Of a stretch of DNA of 64,000 bases, positions 16,569-25,849 are shown one piece after another. The stretch's first letter is position 1. Every line of letters starts with the position of its first letter. A program made the translations under genes and the position numbers. Below the pieces are notes generated by a model. It had not been told where the DNA came from. It ran no database searches and saw only the letters and a program-made list of their open reading frames with translations. The stretch comes from JANJTB01 sp032027125 (GTDB taxonomy: Bacteria; Bacteroidota; Ignavibacteria; Kapaibacteriales; UBA2268): NCBI GenBank assembly GCA_032027125.1, contig JAVSMQ010000001.1:2907900-2971899 (forward strand), in the 5' to 3' direction.

Positions 16569-16700
16569 AAGTGTTTTCCGGCAAATACAATTACATATTC
16601 TTGAAATTCTCCAAATATATTTCTAATGAATAAAATATCCTGCAATTCCCAGAACAATTGAAGGAAGTTCAAAAAATAAATGTTTAATTCTACCCTTCAT
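16569..16700 (-). pseudogene. Broken duplicate of the NicO-like gene 3' end
   Basis: About 85 bases (16569-16653) match 14794-14878, covering the end of the NicO-like gene and its downstream flank. The reading frame has been reduced to 25 codons from an ATG at 16700. It keeps MKGRIKHLFFEL and the terminal VLGIAGYFIH but has lost the sequence between. The preserved downstream flank shows that this is a DNA duplication, not convergent sequence. Confidence 0.8.
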
Positions 16701-16732
16701 ATCGCTTCAATTCCTCTTTCATTAGTTCTAAT
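16701..16732 (-). pseudogene. P-II gene tail fragment (32 nt)
   Basis: This repeats the last codons of the P-II genes at 17865 and 21140 (reading RTNERGIEA before the frame is lost), differing by one base from 17869-17900. It directly abuts the NicO-like remnant, so both probably come from one deletion of a formerly duplicated P-II plus NicO segment. Confidence 0.75.
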
Positions 16733-16767
16733 ATTTATTAATTCAACTATGTTGTTTCAAAATCATT

Positions 16768-17814
16768 TTAAAAAAATGGATACATTATTTTAAATCTTGG
16801 TTCAATATCCGGTCCGACTTCTAATGCAGGGGAAGGAAGCTTAAAACGATTCAAAGTTTGCTTTAACCAATTCCAGAATGGCGGTCCATCAGGCAGCAGT
16901 TTAACAAGATTGTAGTCAAGAGTAAATATAAATCTCGGACTTCCCCATACTCCGGGATAATATTGTTTATTAGAGTTTGAATTCAACAAATTACTGCCAT
17001 CGCTTAAATTTCTTGCAGCGTAACCAACACTAAGTTCCAATCCGTCAACCCAATATCTTTTTAAATTTACTGGCAACATATTATAAACATTAAAAGAGAA
17101 AAAAAAAGTTTGTCCCGAATAGTCATCAATAAAATTACTACTTGGTACTCTTTTACTCTCACCAAACCAACCGGGATTTAAATAATTGCCTTTTGGAGTA
17201 ATATTTTGTAGATAAGTGACATAATACTGAGATAGAAAAAATATTGAACCTAAAACATCAAAATAAAAGTCTGATGGCTCAAATGCCCACTCTTTTGAAA
17301 ATCCATCGAGGACTTCTATGTAAGTCATATATGTTAGACCCAAAGAAGCCCCGATGATATTAGACATTTCATCACTCATACCGGTTTCAATAAGTGATTC
17401 TCTAAACAAATAAGATATTAAATTACCTGAATAAAAGTGTCCGAATTTATCTGCATATAGCCCATATTCCCAATTTTCCGTGATTCTGAATCCTGTTTGA
17501 TTTTTCCATATTGAATTAACCTGAAAAATATGCTGTGCTATAAACAAACTAACTATCGAACTTGTAACACCGATTGTCGGTAATAATTTAAAATGAGTGG
17601 ATGCATAAGGTAAATCACCCGAAATAGTGTACCTCTTTGTATCGGCATATTTAAATTCGCTTTCATCAACTCTTATTATAGAGTCTGATTTTATTGAATC
17701 ATTCATCATGATTTTATTCGTCATTTTAATTGCACTCGAATCTAAATTATTACTCAAACAATCATTACTCATAATAAAAAGCAATATATAAAACAAACAA
17801 AAGGAACACTTCAT
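16768..17814 (-). CDS. DUF2279 (YfiM-like) envelope protein
   Basis: The 348-residue exported protein has a signal peptide (1-21). The central YADKFGHFYSGNLISYLF, YIEVLDGFSKEWAFEPSDFYFD and DVLGSIFFLSQYY segments match the DUF2279 family (DKxGHF and DGF...E..D..D motifs). The C-terminal 120 residues (SVGYAARNLSDGSN...FIFTLDYN) look like outer-membrane strands. GGAG precedes the start. Biochemical function is unknown; the family is widespread in Bacteroidota envelopes. It lies upstream, on the same strand, of the duplicated NicO/P-II debris. Confidence 0.75.
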   Translation of the reverse strand: MKCSFCLFYILLFIMSNDCLSNNLDSSAIKMTNKIMMNDSIKSDSIIRVDESEFKYADTKRYTISGDLPYASTHFKLLPTIGVTSSIVSLFIAQHIFQVNSIWKNQTGFRITENWEYGLYADKFGHFYSGNLISYLFRESLIETGMSDEMSNIIGASLGLTYMTYIEVLDGFSKEWAFEPSDFYFDVLGSIFFLSQYYVTYLQNITPKGNYLNPGWFGESKRVPSSNFIDDYSGQTFFFSFNVYNMLPVNLKRYWVDGLELSVGYAARNLSDGSNLLNSNSNKQYYPGVWGSPRFIFTLDYNLVKLLPDGPPFWNWLKQTLNRFKLPSPALEVGPDIEPRFKIMYPFF

Positions 17815-17864
17815 TCACAATTCTCCAGGTTAGATTCATCATCAACTTAAAGAATTGAAGCATA

Positions 17865-18206
17865 TTAAATTGCTTCAATTCCTCTTTCATTAGTTCTAAT
17901 CTTAACTACTTCTTCGACATTAAAGATGAATATTTTACCGTCACCCGAATTACCTGTATGGGAATATTTCTGTAAAACATTAACAACTTCTTCAACCATT
18001 TCGTCAACTACAACGACTTCGAGCTTTACTCTTGGAATAAATTCAATCATATCATATACAATTTTATCTTCCGCATTTTTTGCTCTACCTTTTCCAAATC
18101 CTTTGATTTCTGATACCGTTACACCGGGTAGCCCTTCTATTTTTTGAAGTTCATCAGTAACCTCCAGCAATTTGAAGGGTCTTATTATAGCTTTTATTTC
18201 TTTCAT
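17865..18206 (-). CDS. P-II family protein, PII-NG type (copy 1)
   Basis: The 113-residue cytosolic trimeric signal protein has the P-II core (MKEIKAIIRPFKLLEV) and the C-terminal signature GDGKIFIFNVEEVVKIRTNE. The T-loop lacks the uridylylation signature Y-[KR]-G-[AS]-[AE]-Y; residues 47-52 read DKIVYD instead. This matches the PII-NG group described next to heavy-metal efflux genes and not to amtB or glnA. It lies 70 bases downstream of a CadA-type P-ATPase gene. P-II proteins usually bind ATP/ADP; here they may gate metal transporters, which is inference. Confidence 0.9.
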   Translation of the reverse strand: MKEIKAIIRPFKLLEVTDELQKIEGLPGVTVSEIKGFGKGRAKNAEDKIVYDMIEFIPRVKLEVVVVDEMVEEVVNVLQKYSHTGNSGDGKIFIFNVEEVVKIRTNERGIEAI

Positions 18207-18275
18207 TTTGTTTCCTATTAAATTACTTAAAAAATCCGCTTACCAAAATTGCATGAGGGAAATAATTTATATTTT

Positions 18276-20372
18276 TCATTTCATAACTCTCATAGAATTT
18301 AATATTGCCAGAACGGCAACACCCATATCACCAAAAACAGCTTCCCACATTGTTGCAAATCCAAAAATACCAAGTATTATAAATAGTAATTTAATTCCAA
18401 AAGCAAACATGATATTTTGCCAGACTATTTTTCTTGTTCGTTTAGCTACGTCTATTGATTTTACAATAAGCATGGGTGAATCTGCCATAAAAACAATGTC
18501 TGCGGTGTCAATTGCTGCATCAGAACCTAAGGCTCCCATCGCAATACCAACATCTGCGCGGGCAATAACTGGTGCATCATTTATTCCATCACCAACAAAA
18601 GCAACTTTTCCATTTTTAATGTTACCAAGTAATTGTTCAATATGTTCAACCTTTTGTTCGGGTAATAATTCAGAATAAAATTCATTTATACCAAGTTTGT
18701 TTGCAAAATATTCTGCTGAACTTTTATTATCACCAGTCAGCATAACTGTTTTAATATTTCTGCTTTTTAGTTCATTTATTGTTTCAACGGCTTCATCTTT
18801 TAAAATATCAGAAATAATCATATAACCTGCATAAATATTTTTGACAGCTACATGAATGACTGTTCCTTCTACATTACATTTACTATGAATGATATTATTA
18901 TTATGTAAGATTTTATCATTTCCTACAATTACATCTGAACCAAAAATATTTGCAGAAATACCCTGACCGGAAATTTCAGTTACATTTTTAATTTCATTTA
19001 CCTGAATTTTATCATTAAATGCATATATAACAGATTTTGCAATCGGCTGACTTGAATTTGCTTCAGCATAAGCAGCATACTTAATTATATCTTCTTTTAA
19101 AAATCCATTTTCAGTTACGACTTCAGTAACTTTAAATTCCCCTTTTGTTAAAGTACCTGTTTTGTCAAAAACAACAGTTTTTACTTTGGTTAAAGCATCT
19201 AAATAATTCGAACCTTTTATAAGTATTCCTTTACGTGAAGCACCGCCAATACCACCGAAATATCCAAGAGGAATACTAATAACCAATGCGCAGGGGCATG
19301 ATATTACCAATACAACTAATGCTCTGTAAATCCAATCTGAAAAAGCTGCACCTGAAATAAAAAGAGGTGGAATAACTGCAATTAGCAAGGCACCGAAAAC
19401 AACAACAGGAGTGTAATATTTGGCAAATGTAGTAATAAATTTTTCAGTTTCAGCTTTTTTTGAAGATGAATTTTCTACAAGTTCAAGAATTTTAGAGATA
19501 GAAGATTCGCTGAATAATTTAGTTACTTTAATAGTTAATAACCCGGATTGATTGATCATTCCGGCTAAGACAATATCCTTTTCTTCTACTTTTCTTGGAA
19601 CACTTTCACCGGTTAAAGCAGATGTATCAACAAAAGAATTTCCTTCAATAATTTGACCGTCTAACGGAATTTTTTCTCCGGCTTTAACAATAATTAAGTC
19701 ATCAACTAATATACTTTCAGGTGAAACCTGAATTATCTCATTATTATTTTTTTTGTTAGCAAATTCAGGTTTCAATTCAAGTAAAGATTTTATTGATTTA
19801 CGTGAGCGGTTAAGGGCTATATCCTGAAATAATTCACCGACAACATAAAACAACATTACTGTAACAGCTTCAGGCATAGCATCAATGGCAAAAGCACCAA
19901 TTGTGGCAATTGTCATAAGTGTATTTTCACTGAATATACTTCCAGTTAAAATATTCTTAAATGCTGCTTTTAACACATCCCAACCACTTATTAAGTATGC
20001 AGTTCCAAAGACTAAATATTCAGCCCATTTAAAAGTTGTAGCATGTAAAAGATTTTCAAACACCATTCCAAAGATTAGAATCAATACAACACTCACTATT
20101 CTTATGAGTTTCTTATTATCTATTAATTCATTCGTTATCGGAATAAGTTTGACCTTTTCAACTGAATCTTTGTCGGATTCAATTAATTCGACTTCCGATT
20201 CAATCTCTTTAATTCGCTTTTTAACAGAATCAATATTATCTGTATCAATATGCAGAGAAGCGTTAGCAAAATTAACAGAGCAAGATTTAACCCCATCCAT
20301 CTTTGAAAGTTCATCTTCTATTTTTGTCGCACATGAAGCACAGTCCATGTTTTTTAATATATATTTCTTCAT
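18276..20372 (-). CDS. cadA: Cd2+/Zn2+/Pb2+-type P1B-ATPase (CadA/ZntA)
   Basis: The start at 20372 is chosen because GAGGGG lies just upstream; the longer frame from 20408 begins inside a P-II gene fragment. In the 698-residue product, an N-terminal HMA domain carries MDCASC (Cys11, Cys14). TGES is near 254, the transmembrane CPC at 359-361 and DKTGT with phosphorylated Asp403 follow, then GDGINDAP. The last helices contain WEAVFGDMGVAVLAILNSMR, whose Asp and Asn-Ser-x-Arg are typical of Zn/Cd/Pb exporters. It pumps divalent soft metals out of the cytosol. The adjacent P-II may regulate it. Confidence 0.93.
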   Translation of the reverse strand: MKKYILKNMDCASCATKIEDELSKMDGVKSCSVNFANASLHIDTDNIDSVKKRIKEIESEVELIESDKDSVEKVKLIPITNELIDNKKLIRIVSVVLILIFGMVFENLLHATTFKWAEYLVFGTAYLISGWDVLKAAFKNILTGSIFSENTLMTIATIGAFAIDAMPEAVTVMLFYVVGELFQDIALNRSRKSIKSLLELKPEFANKKNNNEIIQVSPESILVDDLIIVKAGEKIPLDGQIIEGNSFVDTSALTGESVPRKVEEKDIVLAGMINQSGLLTIKVTKLFSESSISKILELVENSSSKKAETEKFITTFAKYYTPVVVFGALLIAVIPPLFISGAAFSDWIYRALVVLVISCPCALVISIPLGYFGGIGGASRKGILIKGSNYLDALTKVKTVVFDKTGTLTKGEFKVTEVVTENGFLKEDIIKYAAYAEANSSQPIAKSVIYAFNDKIQVNEIKNVTEISGQGISANIFGSDVIVGNDKILHNNNIIHSKCNVEGTVIHVAVKNIYAGYMIISDILKDEAVETINELKSRNIKTVMLTGDNKSSAEYFANKLGINEFYSELLPEQKVEHIEQLLGNIKNGKVAFVGDGINDAPVIARADVGIAMGALGSDAAIDTADIVFMADSPMLIVKSIDVAKRTRKIVWQNIMFAFGIKLLFIILGIFGFATMWEAVFGDMGVAVLAILNSMRVMK

Positions 20373-20386
20373 ATTTTTCCCCTCAT

Positions 20387-20433
20387 ATTGCTTCAATTCC
20401 TCTTTCATTAGTTCTAATCTTAACTACTTCTTC
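20387..20433 (-). pseudogene. P-II gene tail fragment (47 nt)
   Basis: The fragment is identical over 47 bases to 17869-17915, the 3' end of the intact P-II gene. It reads EEVVKIRTNERGIEAI and then a stop (TGA instead of TAA). It overlaps the 5' side of the P-ATPase gene. It shows that a P-II gene once stood immediately upstream of the ATPase. Confidence 0.85.
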
Positions 20434-20447
20434 TTTGAATAAATACT

Positions 20448-21008
20448 TTAAAATGAATAACCAATGCCTACCCCAGTAGTAAAATAGCTAATATAAGGGT
20501 AAATTTCGGAACCAATCATAAATTTGAATTTAACCTTATGAAATGGTTTTATATTAATAGCCAATTCAGGATTCACACCAAATCCACCATATTTATAAAA
20601 ACTACTTTTTGTAGAAAGAAAGGTCACTCCTGTACTAATTTGAATGTCGTAAAATTTCCTTTCCATTACTAAGGCAGGTTTGAAAAATATATCAAAAGCA
20701 AAATTTCCCGATATATTTCCTAATTGAACGCCAGATAATAATTTTAAAGAGTAATTATTGAAAAACGAAAAGATATGATGATTCAATCCAACTCCAAAGA
20801 AGTTGTTGCCATCTTTGGCTAAATCATTCGAATTTCCTTCCTGTGAAGGAACACTACGCTTTGTGTAATTTAAGAAAATCTCATTTTTTATGGTATCTCT
20901 GATAGTAAGAGAATAGGTCATTGAACTATCCTGTGCAAATAAATTAAAATTGCAAACCATAAAAAATAAACAAAACGATATAAACTGAATTAACTGATTG
21001 AGTTTCAT
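20448..21008 (-). CDS. Outer-membrane beta-barrel-like protein
   Basis: The start at 21008 has a perfect AGGAGG six bases upstream, so an upstream frame from 21047 is not used. The 186-residue product has a signal peptide ending NLFAQ and then alternating hydrophobic strands (GVGLNHHIFSFF, LAINIKPFHKVKFKFMIG), ending TTGVGIGYSF with a C-terminal Phe as in small outer-membrane barrels. I do not recognise the family. It sits between two P-II copies in the metal-efflux cluster. Function unknown. Confidence 0.7.
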   Translation of the reverse strand: MKLNQLIQFISFCLFFMVCNFNLFAQDSSMTYSLTIRDTIKNEIFLNYTKRSVPSQEGNSNDLAKDGNNFFGVGLNHHIFSFFNNYSLKLLSGVQLGNISGNFAFDIFFKPALVMERKFYDIQISTGVTFLSTKSSFYKYGGFGVNPELAINIKPFHKVKFKFMIGSEIYPYISYFTTGVGIGYSF

Positions 21009-21139
21009 CCAAAACCTCCTAAAATTAAAAAAAATATTTACAATCAAAATTATGAATTATCAAAGAACCTGCAATTTTCTTTGATAACATTTGACATTTC
21101 CAAAGAAAAAAATGCAGGTTTCTTGAAATACAACAATTC

Positions 21140-21481
21140 TCAAATCGCTCCTTCTCCTCTTTCATTAGTTCTAATCTTAACTACTTCTTCGACATTAAAG
21201 ATGAATATCTTACCGTCACCCGAATTGCCTGTATGGGAATATTTCTGTAAAACATTAACAACTTCTTCAACCATTTCGTCTATGACAACAACTTCGATTT
21301 TAATTCTTGGAATAAATTCAACCAAATCATAAACTATTTTATCAGGGGCATTTTTTGCTCTACTTTTACCAAAACCCTTAATTTCTGAGACAGTAACACC
21401 GGGCAAACCTTCTATTTTTGTTAGCTCATCAATAACTTCTAAAAGTTTAAAAGGTCTGATAATTGCTTTTATTTCTTTCAT
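21140..21481 (-). CDS. P-II family protein, PII-NG type (copy 2)
   Basis: The 113-residue paralogue of the protein at 17865 has the same T-loop replacement (PDKIVYDLVEFIP) and C-terminal signature (KIRTNERGEGAI). AGGAT precedes the start. It follows the CzcA-like pump gene by 64 bases on the same strand and is probably its last cistron. Each heavy-metal exporter here thus has a P-II gene directly downstream. The variable residues cluster near the T-loop (LVEFIPRIKIEVV against MIEFIPRVKLEVV). Confidence 0.9.
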   Translation of the reverse strand: MKEIKAIIRPFKLLEVIDELTKIEGLPGVTVSEIKGFGKSRAKNAPDKIVYDLVEFIPRIKIEVVVIDEMVEEVVNVLQKYSHTGNSGDGKIFIFNVEEVVKIRTNERGEGAI

Positions 21482-21545
21482 TATATTATCCTAAATTTTA
21501 TTAAAAAATTCCGGCTTAACTATAAACGTTAAACCGGATTCTATT

Positions 21546-24500
21546 TTACATCTCAGCTTCAACTGTTCTTTTTTCAAACCAACTATATATTGAAGGAATG
21601 ATTAAAAGAGTTAGTAAAGTTGAAGTAATCAATCCTCCAACAACTACAACTGCAAGCGGTTTTTGTACTTCGGAGCCTGCTCCTGTAGATATTATTGCAG
21701 GAATCAAACTAAAAATTGTAATGAAAGCCGTCATAAGTACCGGACGTAATCTGTCCACGCTACCCTTTTCTATTGCTTCACTTAAAGGTAGTCCTTCTTC
21801 TCTAAGCTGATTAATATGTGTAACTAAAACAACACCATTGAGTACAGCCACACCGAAAAGAACAATAAAACCTACAGAAGCAGGTACTGATAAATAAAGT
21901 CCTGAAAAATATAGTGCTACTATACCGCCAATTAATGCAAAAGGTAAGTTTGAAATCACCAACATTGTTAAACGCATAGAATGAAAAGTAACGAAGAGTA
22001 ATAATATTATTAATCCAAGGGTAATTGGAGCAATAATCATAATCTTGTTCATGGCTCTTTGCTGATTTTCAAACTGACCACCCCAAGATATGTAGTAACC
22101 AGCAGGTAACTGTACATTTTGTTTGATTTTTTCTTTTGCCTCTTTTACAAAGCTTCCTATATCTCTACCACTAATATTCATTTCAATGCCAATTCTTCTG
22201 ATTCCATCCTGACGGCTGATCTGAACCGGACCCTCAATCATTTCAATATCAGCTATTTGTGCAAGTGGTATGTTCATTCCCGCTTTTGTCGGAACAAAAA
22301 TATTACCGATAGTTTCTATCGAATTTCTTTCTTCAACAGGAATTCTTACAGCTATATCGAAACTCTTATTTCCTTCATAAAATTTTGATGAAGATTTACC
22401 GGCAATTGCAATTTCAACCACATTTTGAACATCACTAATATTCAAACCATATCTTGCAATTTTTGACCTGTCAATTGAGATAGTCAAGTATGGCTGACCG
22501 GCTACTTTTTCTGTAATTAAATCAGTTCCACCCTTTATACCGGATAGAATTTTAGCCATTTCTTCTGCCTTATCTTTTAAAATATTAATATCATCACCAA
22601 AGAGTTTTAATATTAATTGTGCTCTTGTGCCTGCAACAATTTCATCAATTCTACATTGAATTGGCTGACTAAAGCCGAAAGCAATTCCTGGAATTGATTC
22701 AAGTGATTCTCTCATTTCATTATTAAGTTCTTCTCTTGAAATATCTCTTTTCCAATCACTTTTGTGTTTCAATACACCAACATATCCAGTTTTGTCAACG
22801 CCTCTCGTATCAAGAGCAACTCCGGTTTGCCCTATTCTACCAACAACTATATCCATTTCATCGAATTTCTCTAATTTCTTTATAGCCATTTTATTTACTT
22901 CTAATGCTTTTGGGAGGGAAACGCCAGGCAATAATGCAATATCCATATCAAAAGCACCTTCATCCATTATTGGTATAAATTCTGTGCCTAATCGTGTAAA
23001 CAGAAATAATGAACCTATCAAAGCTACTATCGAAGCAATGAGAATAACACTTTTCCTTTTTATACTATACCTAAGTATTGGAAGATATTTTTTTGAAAAG
23101 AATCTCATTACAAAACTCTCTTTTTCAGCTTGTGGTTTAAGAAATATCGCACATAGTTGAGGTATAATAAATATTGACATCAGAAGTGACGCAATTATAG
23201 CCAAGACAACGGTTATTGCTAAAGGAGCAAACATCTTCCCTTCAATTCCTTCTAAAGCCAGTATTGGAATAAAGGTAATAGCTATGATAATTTCACCATA
23301 AATACTTGGTTTACGAACATCGAGAATAGCTTTTAAAATAAGAGACATCCTGCTGACTTTACTTTTACTGTCATTTAGCATTCTTTGCACATTTTCAACC
23401 TGAATAATAGAAGCGTCAAATTTCATACCCGTAGAAATGACTAAGCCACCTATTGACATCAAATTTGCACTTACACCCAGTAACTTCATAAAAATAAATG
23501 TAAGTAATAGTGAAATTGGAAGTGCAATTAAAATTACAGCCGAACCACGGAAACTTCTTAACAATACGAAAGTTACAATTAGGACTAGGATTGAGCCTTC
23601 AAGAAGAGCTCTGATTATTGTTAAGATACTCTCATCTACAATATCAGTTCTATCATAATATGGTACAATCTTCATTCCATCAGGAAGCATATTACTTTCG
23701 TTAATCTCTATTACTTTTTCTTTAACAAGGTGTACAACCTCACGACCATTTTCACCTCTTAGCATCATTACTATTCCGCCAACAGCTTCATTTTGACCAC
23801 TTTTTAAAGCGGCTCCCATACGGACTGCTTCGCCTACTTTTACTTGAGCGACATCTTTAATGAATACCGGTGTACCTTCGTGAGATTTTAAAACTATATT
23901 ATCAATATCATTAATACTTTGAATTAAACCAACACTGCGAATAATAAACTGGTCTGAACTTCTTTCGAGAATATTTCCACCAACATTTTGATTGTTGTTA
24001 CCAATTGCATTATATACCTCATCAGCTGTAATGCTGTATTTTAGTAATTTCTCAGGGGAAATGATAACTTGATATTGTTTAAAATAACCTCCAAATGAAT
24101 TAATCTCATTTACTCCTGCAACATTCTTTAATTGAGGAGTTATTACCCATTCCTGAAGAGTTCTTAATTCCGATAGATAACTAATTTTAGCGAGTGAATC
24201 TTCGGGCATCTTTCCTTCAATTGTATATTGGTATATTTCTCCCATAACAGTTGCTATGGGACCCATTGCAATCTCAACCCCTTTAGGAACCTTTTCTCTG
24301 GCTTCTCCTAAACGTTCAAAAACTAACTGTCTTGCAAAATAAATGTCAACATTATCTTTAAATACTAATGTTACAATTGAAAGACCAAATTTTGTTACAG
24401 AACGCATTTGTTCTACATCGGGCAAGCCACGCATTGACATTTCTATAGGATATGTTACATTCCTTTCTATTTCAATGGCAGAAAGACCGTCGGCATGGCT

Positions 24501-24650
24501 GATTATTTCGACCTGAATATTTGTTACATCAGGAAATGCATCTATAGAGATATTATAAGCTGAGTAAACTCCAAATGCAATAATCAGTAAAGAAAGGAAT
24601 AATATCATTCCTTTTCTTGTAAGCGTTAAAGTTATTAATTTTTCTAACAT
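21546..24650 (-). CDS. CzcA-like heavy-metal RND efflux permease (system A)
   Basis: The 1034-residue inner-membrane RND pump of the HME group has twelve expected helices and two large periplasmic loops. The three methionines that bind Cu(I) in CusA are absent (EFIPIMDEGAFDMDI, GVDKTGYVG, CRIDEIVAGTRAQ), so a divalent metal is more likely. The transmembrane-4 proton-relay segment reads GGLVISTGMKFDASIIQVEN with Asp412 and Glu419; Lys410 beside the Asp is unusual. Its ATG overlaps the adaptor stop by one base, indicating translational coupling. Transcription order is TolC, adaptor, permease, P-II. Confidence 0.93.
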   Translation of the reverse strand: MLEKLITLTLTRKGMILFLSLLIIAFGVYSAYNISIDAFPDVTNIQVEIISHADGLSAIEIERNVTYPIEMSMRGLPDVEQMRSVTKFGLSIVTLVFKDNVDIYFARQLVFERLGEAREKVPKGVEIAMGPIATVMGEIYQYTIEGKMPEDSLAKISYLSELRTLQEWVITPQLKNVAGVNEINSFGGYFKQYQVIISPEKLLKYSITADEVYNAIGNNNQNVGGNILERSSDQFIIRSVGLIQSINDIDNIVLKSHEGTPVFIKDVAQVKVGEAVRMGAALKSGQNEAVGGIVMMLRGENGREVVHLVKEKVIEINESNMLPDGMKIVPYYDRTDIVDESILTIIRALLEGSILVLIVTFVLLRSFRGSAVILIALPISLLLTFIFMKLLGVSANLMSIGGLVISTGMKFDASIIQVENVQRMLNDSKSKVSRMSLILKAILDVRKPSIYGEIIIAITFIPILALEGIEGKMFAPLAITVVLAIIASLLMSIFIIPQLCAIFLKPQAEKESFVMRFFSKKYLPILRYSIKRKSVILIASIVALIGSLFLFTRLGTEFIPIMDEGAFDMDIALLPGVSLPKALEVNKMAIKKLEKFDEMDIVVGRIGQTGVALDTRGVDKTGYVGVLKHKSDWKRDISREELNNEMRESLESIPGIAFGFSQPIQCRIDEIVAGTRAQLILKLFGDDINILKDKAEEMAKILSGIKGGTDLITEKVAGQPYLTISIDRSKIARYGLNISDVQNVVEIAIAGKSSSKFYEGNKSFDIAVRIPVEERNSIETIGNIFVPTKAGMNIPLAQIADIEMIEGPVQISRQDGIRRIGIEMNISGRDIGSFVKEAKEKIKQNVQLPAGYYISWGGQFENQQRAMNKIMIIAPITLGLIILLLFVTFHSMRLTMLVISNLPFALIGGIVALYFSGLYLSVPASVGFIVLFGVAVLNGVVLVTHINQLREEGLPLSEAIEKGSVDRLRPVLMTAFITIFSLIPAIISTGAGSEVQKPLAVVVVGGLITSTLLTLLIIPSIYSWFEKRTVEAEM

Positions 24651-25834
24651 TAGTGTTCATGCCCTTCTAATTCTTCTTTTTTCATTTCACTATTTAAGTA
24701 GAAAACTCCCTCGGTGATTACATTTTCGCCTTCTTTTAGACCTTCTCTAATTTCAATTCTATTATTAGAAGTAGAACCAATAGATACAAATCTTTGCTCG
24801 AAAGTTGTATCAGTTGTTTTGATAAAAACAAAAAACTTATCACCTTCTTTAACCAGAGCTTCCTCAGGTATCAGTAATGCTTGTGCAAAATCTCCAATAG
24901 GTATTTTTAATTCACCAAACATTTGTGGTTTTAATTTGTTCTGAGTGTTTGAAAATTCGCCTCTAATTAATAATGTTCTGGAGTTTTCATCAATTGATTG
25001 TCCAATATATATCACTTTACCTGTGAAATTTTCATTAGGATATGCTGAAGAAATAAATACAGCAGATGTTTTTTGAGTGATTTTATTTAAATCTTTTTCA
25101 AATACTTGTCCGTCAATCCAAACTGAACTCGTATTAATTACTTTAAAAGCATTTGTATTTGTTTCTATTAACTGACCAACAACTATGTTTCTTTCAACAA
25201 CAATTCCATTGATGGGTGACTTAATTGGTAAAGTACCTGATGTATGTTCATCATGTGATTTGCCATTTAAAATATCATCATCTGATAGACCTATGGAATG
25301 AATTCGTTTATCTTCTGCTTTGAATTCAGCCAATGCTTTTTCGTATTCAGCTTGACTTTCTAATAAACTTTTTTGAGAACCTATTTTCTCATCAAATAAC
25401 TTTTTTTGTCTTTCATAAGTAGATTTAGTAAAATCAAGATTTGCTTTTGCCTTTAGGAAACCAGCCTTAATTGTTCCAATGTCTAAACCTTCGACTGTCA
25501 TAAGAACCTGACCTGCTTTTACATAATCACCAATCTTTACATTCACTTTCTGAACCCTTCCCTGTACTAATGAGCCGACAAGTGCTTCATTGTCTTGATT
25601 GGGTACTATTGTTGCCGGAAGTGAAATATATCCGGTCATCGGTTGTAACGATACTGTTTCTGATTCAATATTAATCAGTTTAAGTGATTCTAAACTCAGT
25701 TTGACTATCTCTGTGTGCTCTTCGTGACCTTCCTTATGTTTCTCTTCAATCTTTGGGCTTTCTTTTTCACCACATCCTAAAAGTATAAATGCCTGAAAAA
25801 TAACAGCCAATAATATTTTGATATTTAATTTCAT
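24650..25834 (-). CDS. RND periplasmic adaptor lipoprotein (system A)
   Basis: The 394-residue membrane-fusion protein of the CusB/CzcB type has lipobox FILLGCGEKE and a His/Glu-rich segment (EEKHKEGHEEHTE) that may sense metal. A barrel-sandwich half motif (GSLVQGRVQKVNVKIGDYVK) is followed by a coiled-coil hairpin (about 120-185), the second lipoyl half (SPINGIVVERNIVVGQLIE) and beta-barrel and membrane-proximal domains. It ends in the metal-binding-like tail EELEGHEH. GGAG precedes the ATG. It links the permease to the TolC channel. Confidence 0.92.
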   Translation of the reverse strand: MKLNIKILLAVIFQAFILLGCGEKESPKIEEKHKEGHEEHTEIVKLSLESLKLINIESETVSLQPMTGYISLPATIVPNQDNEALVGSLVQGRVQKVNVKIGDYVKAGQVLMTVEGLDIGTIKAGFLKAKANLDFTKSTYERQKKLFDEKIGSQKSLLESQAEYEKALAEFKAEDKRIHSIGLSDDDILNGKSHDEHTSGTLPIKSPINGIVVERNIVVGQLIETNTNAFKVINTSSVWIDGQVFEKDLNKITQKTSAVFISSAYPNENFTGKVIYIGQSIDENSRTLLIRGEFSNTQNKLKPQMFGELKIPIGDFAQALLIPEEALVKEGDKFFVFIKTTDTTFEQRFVSIGSTSNNRIEIREGLKEGENVITEGVFYLNSEMKKEELEGHEH

Positions 25835-25849
25835 TTATTTCTCCAATTT

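Noticed and set aside
20373..20408. Twelve-residue N-terminal extension of the P-ATPase
   Set aside because: The extra codons are the reverse-frame content of a P-II gene fragment; GAGGGG directly precedes the ATG at 20372.
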